In this document: one piece after another, positions 1 to 5,182 of the stretch
Layout of the letters: each line of letters starts with the position of its first letter
How positions within the stretch are numbered: position 1 is the stretch's first letter
From: Pseudolabrys sp.
GTDB taxonomy: Bacteria; Pseudomonadota; Alphaproteobacteria; Rhizobiales; Xanthobacteraceae
Assembly (NCBI GenBank): GCA_019246455.1
Contig: JAFAQJ010000139.1
Location: forward strand, 1-5,216
Direction: 5' to 3'
Length of the DNA: 5,216 nucleotides
The notes under the pieces: model-generated
Told to the model about the DNA's origin: nothing
What the model saw: the letters and a program-made list of their open reading frames with translations, nothing else
Databases searched by the model: none
Made by a program: the position numbers and the translations under genes

Positions 1-242
1 ATTGCGGTAGCCCATTGCCGTTCGCGTTCGCCGAGATCGGAAGCAGCCAGCAACTCGGCAAGCGCCACGACACCAGTCAGTGGCGTGCGAATATCGTGCG
101 CCACACCGGCGAGCGCGGCTTCGATGGCGCCGCTACCTTTTTCTTCACGCTTGCGCGCCGCTGCAGGCGGCGCCTTGCGCTTGCGCGCTTTTGGTTTCGT
201 TGGTTTGCGGCGCTTGGCCATGTTGCCCCCGACGCGCACCAT
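1..242 (-). CDS. Sensor histidine kinase, N-terminal part (cut by the window edge)
   Basis: This is the first 80 residues of a protein that continues beyond base 1. After a Lys/Arg/Pro/Ala-rich tail (about residues 8-35) comes a clear histidine kinase H-box, AHDIRTPLTG, with the phosphoacceptor His at residue 49, followed by a helix ending LGERERQW. This is the start of a HisKA dimerisation and phosphotransfer domain; the ATP-binding domain must lie outside the window. No membrane segment or sensor domain precedes the H-box, so the part seen looks cytoplasmic and may take its signal from a partner or from domains further on. The start at 242 has GGAGG eight bases upstream; a second in-frame ATG at 221 is less well placed. 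It follows gluQRS by 16 bp on the same strand, so co-transcription is likely. The signal and cognate regulator are unknown, and a hybrid kinase is possible. Confidence 0.8.
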   Translation of the reverse strand, partial: MVRVGGNMAKRRKPTKPKARKRKAPPAAARKREEKGSGAIEAALAGVAHDIRTPLTGVVALAELLAASDLGERERQWATA

Positions 243-250
243 GCCACGGT

Positions 251-255
251 CCTCC
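251..255 (-). promoter_or_regulatory. Shine-Dalgarno site of the histidine kinase gene
   Basis: On the minus strand GGAGG lies eight bases before the ATG at 242, inside the 16-bp gap after the gluQRS stop codon. It decides the start at 242 over the internal ATG at 221, which has GGGGG close by but a poorer fit. Confidence 0.6.
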
Positions 256-258
256 ACG

Positions 259-1101
259 TCAATCGAGGCCGACCATCCTGCGAATATCGACCGGCGTTTT
301 GCCTTGCGCACGCAATTCGCGCAGGCCTGTCGCTTGTGTCGATTTCGACAGCTTCTCGCCCTGGTCGTCGAGGATCAGAGCGTGATGCCGGTATTGTGGC
401 GCCGCAAACCCCAGTAAGCTTTGCAACACGCGGTGCACGCTCGTCGACTCATAGAGATCGCGGCCGCGCACAACGTCGGTAACGCCTTGCAACGCATCGT
501 CTACAACGACGGCTAGATGGTAGCTGGTCGACGTCTCGCGACGCGCTACGATCACGTCACCCCAGGCGGCAGGATTGGCTTCCGTCGTGCCGATTCCGGC
601 TTCAGCCCACTGAAGCGCGCCGGTTCTTGCGATTGCCGACTCCATATCGAGGCGTAAGGCATAGGGCGCGCCGGACGCGATGCGTTCTCTGCGCTCTGTT
701 TCGGTGAGAGCTTTACTCTGTCCCGGATAAATCGCGGCGCCGTCCGGATCGCGCGGCCAGGGCTCGCTTTCCGCAACGAAACGCGCGATCTCGGCACGGC
801 TTTCGAAGGCCGGATAGACCAGGCCCAACACTTCGAGCTTCGCGAGCGCGGCACGATAGTCGGCATAATACTCCGATTGACGGCGGATCGGCGGCTCCCA
901 CGTCACGCCGAGCCAGCCCAGATCCTCATAGATCGCGGTTTCGTACTCCGACCGGCAGCGTGTCTCGTCGATATCCTCGATGCGCAGCAACAGTTTTCCG
1001 CCGGCCCGGTGCGCCAAATCAGCATTGAGCAAGGCCGAATAGGCGTGGCCGAGATGCAGATAGCCGTTGGGCGACGGCGCGAAGCGGAAAACGGGTGGCA
1101 T
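259..1101 (-). CDS. gluQRS: Glutamyl-Q tRNA(Asp) synthetase
   Basis: The protein is a 280-residue class I aminoacyl-tRNA synthetase paralogue made only of the catalytic half of a glutamyl-tRNA synthetase, with no anticodon-binding domain. The family activates glutamate with ATP and attaches it to the queuosine base at position 34 of tRNA(Asp). Visible motifs are FAPSPNGYLHLGH (residues 7-19, containing the HIGH signature as HLGH), RIEDID (40-45), YHLAVVVDDALQGVTDVVRGRDL-type core (194-215, partly quoted by its ends) and KLSKS (250-254), the KMSKS loop. The zinc-binding cysteines known from the E. coli enzyme are missing: the matching places read YPAFESR (96-102) and YPGQSK (125-130), and the only Cys is residue 49. 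The start at 1101 has AGGAAAG directly upstream. It is divergent from the glycosylase gene (39 bp between starts) and is followed by the kinase gene. Family assignment is secure; the name over plain GluRS rests on the short length and missing anticodon domain. Confidence 0.93.
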   Translation of the reverse strand: MPPVFRFAPSPNGYLHLGHAYSALLNADLAHRAGGKLLLRIEDIDETRCRSEYETAIYEDLGWLGVTWEPPIRRQSEYYADYRAALAKLEVLGLVYPAFESRAEIARFVAESEPWPRDPDGAAIYPGQSKALTETERRERIASGAPYALRLDMESAIARTGALQWAEAGIGTTEANPAAWGDVIVARRETSTSYHLAVVVDDALQGVTDVVRGRDLYESTSVHRVLQSLLGFAAPQYRHHALILDDQGEKLSKSTQATGLRELRAQGKTPVDIRRMVGLD

Positions 1102-1140
1102 CTTTCCTATCTTACGCTTGCCTTGCTACACGAGCAGCCG

Positions 1141-1872
1141 ATGACGAAATTCCTCCACACCGAGACCGACCTCAAAGCCGGGCTGGCCCAGCTGATCGAG
1201 CGGGATCCGCGGCTCAAGCCGGTTGCAGAAAAAGCAGGCGACTTCGCGCTGCGCCGCCGCGAGCCTGGGTTTCCGGGCCTCGCGGCCATTGTGTGCGGCC
1301 AGCAACTCTCGACCGCCGCGGCTGCCACTATCCGCAACCGGCTGTTCGCGGCGTTCGATCCATTCCATCACGACGCCGTTCGGCGGGCCCGCCCCGACAA
1401 ACTGCGGCGTCTCGGCCTTTCCAACAACAAGATCAAGTCGCTCAAGGCGATCGGCAAGGCCGTGGCGGAAGGTCATATCGATCTTAACGGCATCGGCCGG
1501 ATGGACGCCGACGTCGCACATGCCGAACTGGTGAAGCTGCATGGTGTCGGACCGTGGACCGCTGACATTTATCTGCTGTTTTGCCTTGGCCATGCCGACG
1601 CTTTCCCGTCCGGTGATCTCGCCGTGCAAGAAGCTGCAAAGATCGGCCTCGGTCTGCGCAAGCGCCCTAACCCGGAAAAACTCACGAAGATCGCCGAGGC
1701 GTGGCGGCCATGGCGAGGCGTCGCCGCGCACCTGATGTGGGCCTATTATCACGTCGTGAAACGACGGGAGGGCATCATGCAAGGCAACGCATCGGCACAC
1801 CCAAAGAAACCGAAGGTGGCGACGAAACAGAGGAAAGCCGCCCCGAATCGCCGCGCGGGAGGACGGTCATGA
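1141..1872 (+). CDS. DNA-3-methyladenine glycosylase II, AlkA-like (HhH-GPD)
   Basis: This 243-residue protein belongs to the helix-hairpin-helix GPD superfamily, which flips alkylated purines out of DNA and cleaves the N-glycosidic bond as the first step of base-excision repair. The hairpin reads LVKLHGVGPWTADIYLL (residues 130-146), followed by FCLGHADAFPSGDLAVQ with the expected catalytic Asp at 159. ICGQQLST (50-57) is the conserved N-terminal helix of AlkA-type enzymes. No C-terminal Cys4 iron-sulfur loop is present, which argues against MutY or endonuclease III. The last 23 residues are a Lys/Arg-rich tail that could add DNA contacts. The ATG at 1141 is taken because homology starts just after it; there is no good ribosome site before it (only GAG at 1132-1134), and an in-frame TTG at 1123 is an alternative. 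Its stop overlaps the next start as ATGA. It lacks the N-terminal AlkA domain and any Ada domain, so it is the short form. Confidence 0.9.
   Translation: MTKFLHTETDLKAGLAQLIERDPRLKPVAEKAGDFALRRREPGFPGLAAIVCGQQLSTAAAATIRNRLFAAFDPFHHDAVRRARPDKLRRLGLSNNKIKSLKAIGKAVAEGHIDLNGIGRMDADVAHAELVKLHGVGPWTADIYLLFCLGHADAFPSGDLAVQEAAKIGLGLRKRPNPEKLTKIAEAWRPWRGVAAHLMWAYYHVVKRREGIMQGNASAHPKKPKVATKQRKAAPNRRAGGRS
1857..1863 (+). promoter_or_regulatory. Strong Shine-Dalgarno site inside the end of the glycosylase gene
   Basis: GGGAGGA lies five bases before the ATG at 1869 and encodes part of the Gly-Gly-Arg end of the glycosylase. It is the best ribosome site in this operon and supports translation of the small exported protein. 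Confidence 0.6.
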
Positions 1873-2123
1873 TCCGGATCGCTCTGTTAGTGTTAGCCCT
1901 GTCCGCGGCTCCGGCACTGGCCGATGAATGCGGCGACGCGGTGCGCGACTACAACGCGATCATCAGCAAGATGACCGACGCGATGGACCAGTTCCGGACC
2001 TGCTTCGCCGACAGCAAGGGCATGGATGACTGTGCCGTTTCGTTCAACAAACTGCGTTTGGCCTACGGCCAATTCACGTCCATCGTTTCGTTTTACAGCA
2101 AGCAGTGTGAAACCAAACGATGA
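1869..2123 (+). CDS. Small exported protein with four cysteines, function unknown
   Basis: I do not recognise a named family. The 84-residue product starts with a typical Sec signal peptide: MIR, a hydrophobic core IALLVLALSAA (residues 4-14), and an ALA|DE cleavage site after residue 18. The mature part is about 66 residues with four Cys at 21, 45, 55 and 80, enough for two disulfide bonds. Its pattern (CxxAVxxYN near the start, FxxC, MDDC, then a hydrophobic/aromatic stretch and a C-terminal Cys) suggests a small helical periplasmic domain held by Cys pairs. The CDS begins within the glycosylase stop codon (ATGA) and ends within the next start (ATGA), and it has a strong ribosome site (GGGAGGA), so it is very likely translated. 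Its operon partners do not explain its role. The cysteines could be oxidised by a DsbA/DsbB pathway, which is inference. Confidence 0.82.
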   Translation: MIRIALLVLALSAAPALADECGDAVRDYNAIISKMTDAMDQFRTCFADSKGMDDCAVSFNKLRLAYGQFTSIVSFYSKQCETKR

Positions 2124-2794
2124 CTGACGCTACCCTCGATGGCCCGCGGCTCGAACCGAAATCGGGCGCCGCGAAGAGCCTCGTCGTGTTCCTGCATGGC
2201 TATGGTGCCGATGGCAATGACCTGATCGACATCGGGCGGGCGTGGCAGAACATGCTGCCCAATACGGCGTTCGTCTCACCCCATGCGCCCCGACCGTGCG
2301 GCCAGGCGCCGATGGGCCGCGAATGGTTTCCGCTCACATTCCGCGATCCACGTGAACGCTGGACGGGCGTCAGCGCCGCGGCGCCGGTGCTCAATGCCTT
2401 CCTCGATACCGAACTCGCGCGGCACAAGCTTGCCGACACGGCGATGGCCTTGGTCGGTTTCTCGCAAGGCACGATGATGTCGCTCCATGTCGGCTTGCGG
2501 CGTACGCAGGCGCCTGCCGCCATCGTCGGCTATTCTGGCATGCTGGTCGCGCCAGAGAACGAAGCCGAGATGGACAAGTTCGCGTCCGAGATTCGGGCAA
2601 AGCCACCGGTCATGCTGATCCACGGCGATCAAGACCCGCTCATTCCGGTTCAGGCGCTATTTCATGCCGCGCAAGGCCTCGGCGCACTTGAGGTTCCGGT
2701 GCAGTGGCACATCTCGCCCGGCGTCGGCCACGGTATCGATCAGGAAGGCCTGCGACACGGCGGCGAGTTTCTGGCGCGCTTTCTCGGCAAGTAG
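2120..2794 (+). CDS. Alpha/beta hydrolase, phospholipase/carboxylesterase family
   Basis: The 224-residue protein belongs to the lysophospholipase/acyl-protein thioesterase-like group of serine esterases (Abhydrolase_2 type). It has the oxyanion-hole motif FLHGYGADGNDL (residues 24-35), the nucleophile elbow GFSQG with Ser115, the acid in HGDQDPLIPV (Asp172) and the base in GVGHGID (His204), so the catalytic triad is complete and in order. Length fits the family (about 200-230). There is no signal peptide, so it should act in the cytoplasm on carboxylic or thio-esters; the real substrate cannot be read from the sequence. The ATG overlaps the stop of the upstream gene as ATGA and has no clear Shine-Dalgarno site, so translation probably relies on coupling to the small exported protein gene. 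Confidence 0.9.
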   Translation: MTDATLDGPRLEPKSGAAKSLVVFLHGYGADGNDLIDIGRAWQNMLPNTAFVSPHAPRPCGQAPMGREWFPLTFRDPRERWTGVSAAAPVLNAFLDTELARHKLADTAMALVGFSQGTMMSLHVGLRRTQAPAAIVGYSGMLVAPENEAEMDKFASEIRAKPPVMLIHGDQDPLIPVQALFHAAQGLGALEVPVQWHISPGVGHGIDQEGLRHGGEFLARFLGK

Positions 2795-2812
2795 GCGATT
2801 GGGCGCGGCGGC

Positions 2813-2841
2813 TTCACATTCCCGTCACCCATCCGTATAAA
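2813..2841 (+). promoter_or_regulatory. Sigma-70-type promoter for the HNH endonuclease gene
   Basis: TTCACA (2813-2818) and TATAAA (2836-2841) are separated by exactly 17 bases, and each matches five of six consensus positions (TTGACA, TATAAT). It lies in the only sizeable gap on this strand. A transcript starting near 2848 would give a leader of about 33 bases containing the AGGTGGGAG ribosome site. It suggests the HNH and GFA genes form a separate unit from the upstream operon. No hairpin terminator is visible between the hydrolase stop and this promoter. Confidence 0.6.
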
Positions 2842-2864
2842 TTGGGGGTCAAACGCGAGTCGCG

Positions 2865-2873
2865 AGGTGGGAG
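2865..2873 (+). promoter_or_regulatory. Ribosome binding site that sets the TTG start of the HNH gene
   Basis: AGGTGGGAG ends seven bases before the TTG at 2881. No in-frame ATG exists until 3061, which would cut off the conserved N-terminal part. An in-frame TTG at 2842 directly abuts the -10 box and so lies upstream of the expected transcript start. Confidence 0.55.
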
Positions 2874-2880
2874 CCTCGAT

Positions 2881-3438
2881 TTGAACGTTCATGTGTCGCC
2901 CAGCGGTTTTCCGGCCCTGGTGCTCAACGCAGACTTCCGGCCGTTGAGCTACTACCCCTTGTCGTTGTGGTCCTGGCAGGACGCGATCAAGGCGGTATTT
3001 CTCGAACGCGTGAACATCGTCGCGAACTACGACCGCGCGGTGCACTCGCCGAGCTTTGAGATGAAGCTGCCTAGCGTCGTGTCGCTCAAGACTTACGTCA
3101 AACCATCGACACACCCGGCATTCACGCGATTCAACGTGTTCCTGCGCGACCGCTTCGCTTGCCAATATTGCGGCGATAAGGACGACCTCACCTTCGATCA
3201 CCTCGTGCCGCGTTCGCGCGGCGGTCACACCACGTGGGACAACGTGGTCGCGGCCTGCTCGCCGTGCAATTTGCGCAAAGGCTCGATGACGCCCGAGGAA
3301 GCCAAGATGTGGCCTTCGCAGCTGCCGTTCCAGCCGACCGTACATCACCTGCACCGCAATGGCCGGCTATTCCCGCCGAACTATCTGCATGATAGCTGGC
3401 TCGATTATCTCTACTGGGATACCGAGCTGGAGCCGTAA
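2881..3438 (+). CDS. HNH endonuclease family protein
   Basis: The product is about 185 residues with a Cys4-type HNH nuclease domain. The sequence CQYCG (Cys94, Cys97) and CSPCN (Cys126, Cys129) give the structural zinc pairs; FDHLVPRSRGG contains the Asp106-His107 pair with the expected general base, and WDNVV (Asn121) and CNLRKG (Asn130) complete the HNH core. The N-terminal part (residues 10-85, with FPALVLNADFRPLSYYP and an SLWSWQDAIKAVF helix) and the C-terminal RLFPPNYLHDSWLDYLYWD region lie outside the nuclease core and, from memory, are strongly conserved in alphaproteobacteria. The start is TTG, chosen from the ribosome site and promoter upstream. The biological substrate is unknown. 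Nothing nearby suggests restriction-modification, an intron or a phage, so I read it as a resident chromosomal gene. It is followed after 6 bp by the GFA gene in the same frame. Confidence 0.9.
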   Translation: MNVHVSPSGFPALVLNADFRPLSYYPLSLWSWQDAIKAVFLERVNIVANYDRAVHSPSFEMKLPSVVSLKTYVKPSTHPAFTRFNVFLRDRFACQYCGDKDDLTFDHLVPRSRGGHTTWDNVVAACSPCNLRKGSMTPEEAKMWPSQLPFQPTVHHLHRNGRLFPPNYLHDSWLDYLYWDTELEP

Positions 3439-3444
3439 TGGTTC

Positions 3445-3882
3445 ATGGACAACCCTGCACTTGTGAATGGTGCGTGCCACTGCGGCACCGTCCGTTTTGT
3501 CGTCAGGCTATCCGAAGGAATCGAAAAATCGCGTCGCTGCAATTGCTCGCTGTGCCGCATGCGCGGTGCCGTAGTCCTCAGCGCCCATTTGATTGACTTG
3601 ACAATCACCAGCGGCCGCGAGGCTCTTAACCTCTATCAGTTCAACACGATGACCGCCGAGCATCATTTCTGCTCGATCTGTGGGATTTACACCCACCATC
3701 GCCGCCGTTCCAATCCGAATGAGATCAGCGTGAACGTCGCCTGTCTGGAAGGCGTCAGTCCTTTTGACTTCGCTTGCGTACCGGTGTTCGAAGGCGTGCA
3801 GCATCCGAATGATGCGCCGACGGCCGGTGCCGATCCGATCGCGGGATACCTTCGCTACGAAAAAGCGGAGAAGCCTTCCTAA
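3445..3882 (+). CDS. GFA family protein (Gfa/CENP-V zinc fold)
   Basis: The 145-residue protein carries the full cysteine pattern of the glutathione-dependent formaldehyde-activating enzyme fold. CHCG (Cys11, Cys13) and CSIC (Cys76, Cys79) form the structural zinc site, and CNCSLC (Cys32, Cys34, Cys37) forms the second zinc/thiol site. The segment CGIYTHHRRRSNP (79-91) and the VNVACLEGV stretch (97-104) are typical of the family. Founder members were described as helping formaldehyde join glutathione, but that activity is disputed and most members, this one included, have no proven substrate; no formaldehyde dehydrogenase gene lies next to it. The ATG at 3445 is 6 bp after the HNH stop, in the same frame. 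The nearest ribosome-site-like sequence is GGAG at 3429-3432, rather far, so translation is probably coupled. The stop codon overlaps that of the converging cytochrome gene. Confidence 0.88.
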   Translation: MDNPALVNGACHCGTVRFVVRLSEGIEKSRRCNCSLCRMRGAVVLSAHLIDLTITSGREALNLYQFNTMTAEHHFCSICGIYTHHRRRSNPNEISVNVACLEGVSPFDFACVPVFEGVQHPNDAPTAGADPIAGYLRYEKAEKPS

Positions 3883-4418
3883 CGTCCCGGTAACATCCGC
3901 TGCAGCACGCCATCGCGGCGGATGAAGTAGTGATAGAGACCGGCCAAAACGTGCAGGCCGACCAGGATCAGGATCGCGTAATTGGCGAGCAGCGCGTGGA
4001 CGTCGCCAGTCCAACCCCATCCAGGTGTCCGCGTGGCGATCAGCTTCGGGAATTCGACGCCGAACAGGATCACCGGGAAACCGCGCCACGATGCATTGAT
4101 CCATCCCAGGATCGGCACGACGAACAGCAGCACGTAGAGCAGCCAGTGCACAATACGCGCGCTCGCGACCTGCCACGGCGGAACGCCGTCGAGCGGCGTC
4201 GGCTCACCGTGGGTCGCGCGCCAGGCGAGCCGCACGATCGCGACGGCGAGAACGATGACGCCGATCGTCAAATGCAAATTGACCAAGGTGTCGGGCTTGG
4301 TGTCGCGCCGGATTTCCGGCATGACCCACGCGACGATGAACTGGATGATAAGCAAAGCCACAATCAGCCAGTGCAGGATCTTGGCGGTTGGAGTGTAACC
4401 GGCGGCAGAATAATTCAT
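3879..4418 (-). CDS. Cytochrome b561, di-haem membrane protein
   Basis: The 179-residue protein is a bacterial (CybB-type) cytochrome b561 with four membrane helices, at about residues 14-33, 46-66, 89-109 and 141-164. Histidines in the expected places for two b-type haems are His16 (KILHW), His49 (NLHLTIG), His91 (RIVHWLLY), and His141 and His156 in helix 4 (DVHALLANYAILILVGLHVL); His163 is an extra one. The family sits in the inner membrane and is thought to move electrons between quinol and other carriers, including superoxide in the E. coli protein. Length fits (E. coli CybB is about 176). The start at 4418 is taken because homology begins right after it; a GTG at 4499 would add an unlikely 27-residue polar tail. 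Its ribosome site is weak (AAGGG, about eleven bases off). The stop TAG overlaps the GFA stop. Confidence 0.9.
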   Translation of the reverse strand: MNYSAAGYTPTAKILHWLIVALLIIQFIVAWVMPEIRRDTKPDTLVNLHLTIGVIVLAVAIVRLAWRATHGEPTPLDGVPPWQVASARIVHWLLYVLLFVVPILGWINASWRGFPVILFGVEFPKLIATRTPGWGWTGDVHALLANYAILILVGLHVLAGLYHYFIRRDGVLQRMLPGR

Positions 4419-4623
4419 GTTCGATTGGCCCTTTTGTTGCCTTTTAGGCGGCTCTGGCCTGTTAACAAAGTCCAAACGCGGCGGTCTTGTTGTCGTCACA
4501 TTGCGCGCCTATATGTTGGTCACGGCAGCGTCGAGTTGGCGACAACTCCGCAGCCGGGACGGTCACGATAGGTTTGGCGACGGCGGATGTACCCGCGCCC
4601 CCTTTTCGTGGCCGTTATCATTT
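4419..4623. other. Intergenic region between dsbB and the cytochrome b561 gene
   Basis: This 205-base stretch holds no convincing gene on either strand; open frames across it are short tails of shadow frames. Since both flanking genes run leftwards, it should carry the cytochrome promoter and possibly the end of the dsbB transcript. I see no hairpin-plus-T terminator and no promoter with both boxes at good spacing. The visible structures are a short palindrome TGTTAACA (4460-4467) and an inverted repeat at 4533-4548. Confidence 0.5.
4533..4548. repeat. Short perfect inverted repeat, GAGTTG-GCGA-CAACTC
   Basis: Six base pairs flank a four-base loop, GCGA on the plus strand, which is of GNRA type. 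There is no T tract on either side, so it is not an intrinsic terminator. It lies 115-130 bases upstream of the cytochrome b561 start and could be a regulator-binding site, but a six-base-pair repeat of this size could also arise by chance. Confidence 0.3.
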
Positions 4624-5172
4624 TCAGGCCAGCTTCTTCAGCGCGCCGCGCCTGACCATGCCGCGGAAACCATGCGCAGCTAGCGCCGCGATGGCGAGCG
4701 ACACCAGCACGTTCCAGCCGGCGAGCGACAGGCCTAGAAAACGCCACGCCGCCTGGTCGCAACGCACGATGCTGATGTCCTGCAACTGATTGAGCAGTCC
4801 GCTCTTGCCGCGCAAATCGTTGAGCGGCCCGGTGCAATCGGTCGGTCCCGCCCACCACTTCCATTCGATGCCGGAGTGATAGACCCCAAGTCCAGCATTC
4901 CACAGCATGGCGACCGTAAGCGCGCCAAAGCCAGCGAGCAGCACCTTGCTCGAGGCGCCGTGATTGGCGCCGAGGCTGAGCAGGATGGCAAGCGGAACTC
5001 CGAAGTAGTAGGCGTAGCGCTGCTCGAGGCAGAGCGGGCATGGTGGCAAGCCCATCACATACTGGAAGAAAAAAAATCCGCAGATGATCGCCGCACCGGC
5101 GGCGGCGATCACGACCGCGGTCGGCCCCGGTTCGGCGCGTTTGACCGCGGCGATCATGGCGTCCATCTGCAT
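4624..5172 (-). CDS. dsbB: Disulfide bond formation protein B (quinone-linked thiol oxidase)
   Basis: The 182-residue inner-membrane protein re-oxidises periplasmic DsbA and passes electrons to quinone. The first cysteine pair is PPCPLCLEQR (Cys45, Cys48), with the conserved Arg52 expected near the quinone site; the second pair is Cys113 (GPTDCTG) and Cys138 (VRCD), in the long periplasmic loop 2. Hydrophobic segments at about 17-38, 57-71, 78-97 and 148-167 give the usual four-helix layout. Length fits E. coli DsbB (176). The start at 5172 has GGAG six bases upstream; an in-frame ATG at 5208 would add twelve polar residues before the first helix, and its upstream region is cut by the window edge. 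An extra Cys31 lies in helix 1. A run of eight T bases encodes part of Phe33-Phe36. No dsbA is visible. Confidence 0.88.
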   Translation of the reverse strand: MQMDAMIAAVKRAEPGPTAVVIAAAGAAIICGFFFFQYVMGLPPCPLCLEQRYAYYFGVPLAILLSLGANHGASSKVLLAGFGALTVAMLWNAGLGVYHSGIEWKWWAGPTDCTGPLNDLRGKSGLLNQLQDISIVRCDQAAWRFLGLSLAGWNVLVSLAIAALAAHGFRGMVRRGALKKLA

Positions 5173-5178
5173 CCCGTG

Positions 5179-5182
5179 CTCC
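5179..5182 (-). promoter_or_regulatory. Shine-Dalgarno-like site favouring the dsbB start at 5172
   Basis: GGAG on the minus strand lies six bases before the ATG at 5172. The competing ATG at 5208 has only eight bases of upstream sequence in the window, so it cannot be judged fairly. Confidence 0.4.

Noticed and set aside
15..482. Plus-strand open frames over the kinase and gluQRS 3' end
   Set aside because: They are Arg/Ala-rich shadows opposite a clear H-box and the KLSKS region.
877..1140. Extension of the glycosylase upstream of 1141
   Set aside because: The added residues are antisense to the conserved N-terminal half of gluQRS, and glycosylase homology begins after the ATG at 1141.
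1102..1140. Divergent promoter between gluQRS and the glycosylase gene
   Set aside because: TAAGAT-like -10 candidates exist, but no -35 box sits at a fitting distance on either strand; the real promoters may lie inside the opposite gene.
2881..3438. HNH gene as part of a defence, intron or phage system
   Set aside because: No methylase, reverse transcriptase, intron boundary or phage gene is nearby, and the protein looks like a resident alphaproteobacterial gene.
3508..4176. Minus-strand 222-residue open frame across the GFA/cytochrome junction
   Set aside because: It overlaps two recognisable proteins in other frames and shows no motif; it is a by-product of high GC content.
4518..4567. 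Direct repeat GGTCACG at 4518-4524 and 4561-4567
   Set aside because: A seven-base repeat is expected about once by chance in a region of this size, and the flanks differ.
3930..4571. Plus-strand 213-residue open frame antisense to the cytochrome b561 gene
   Set aside because: It is rich in Asp, Arg, Gln and Pro with no domain pattern, and the opposite strand encodes a clear di-haem membrane protein.
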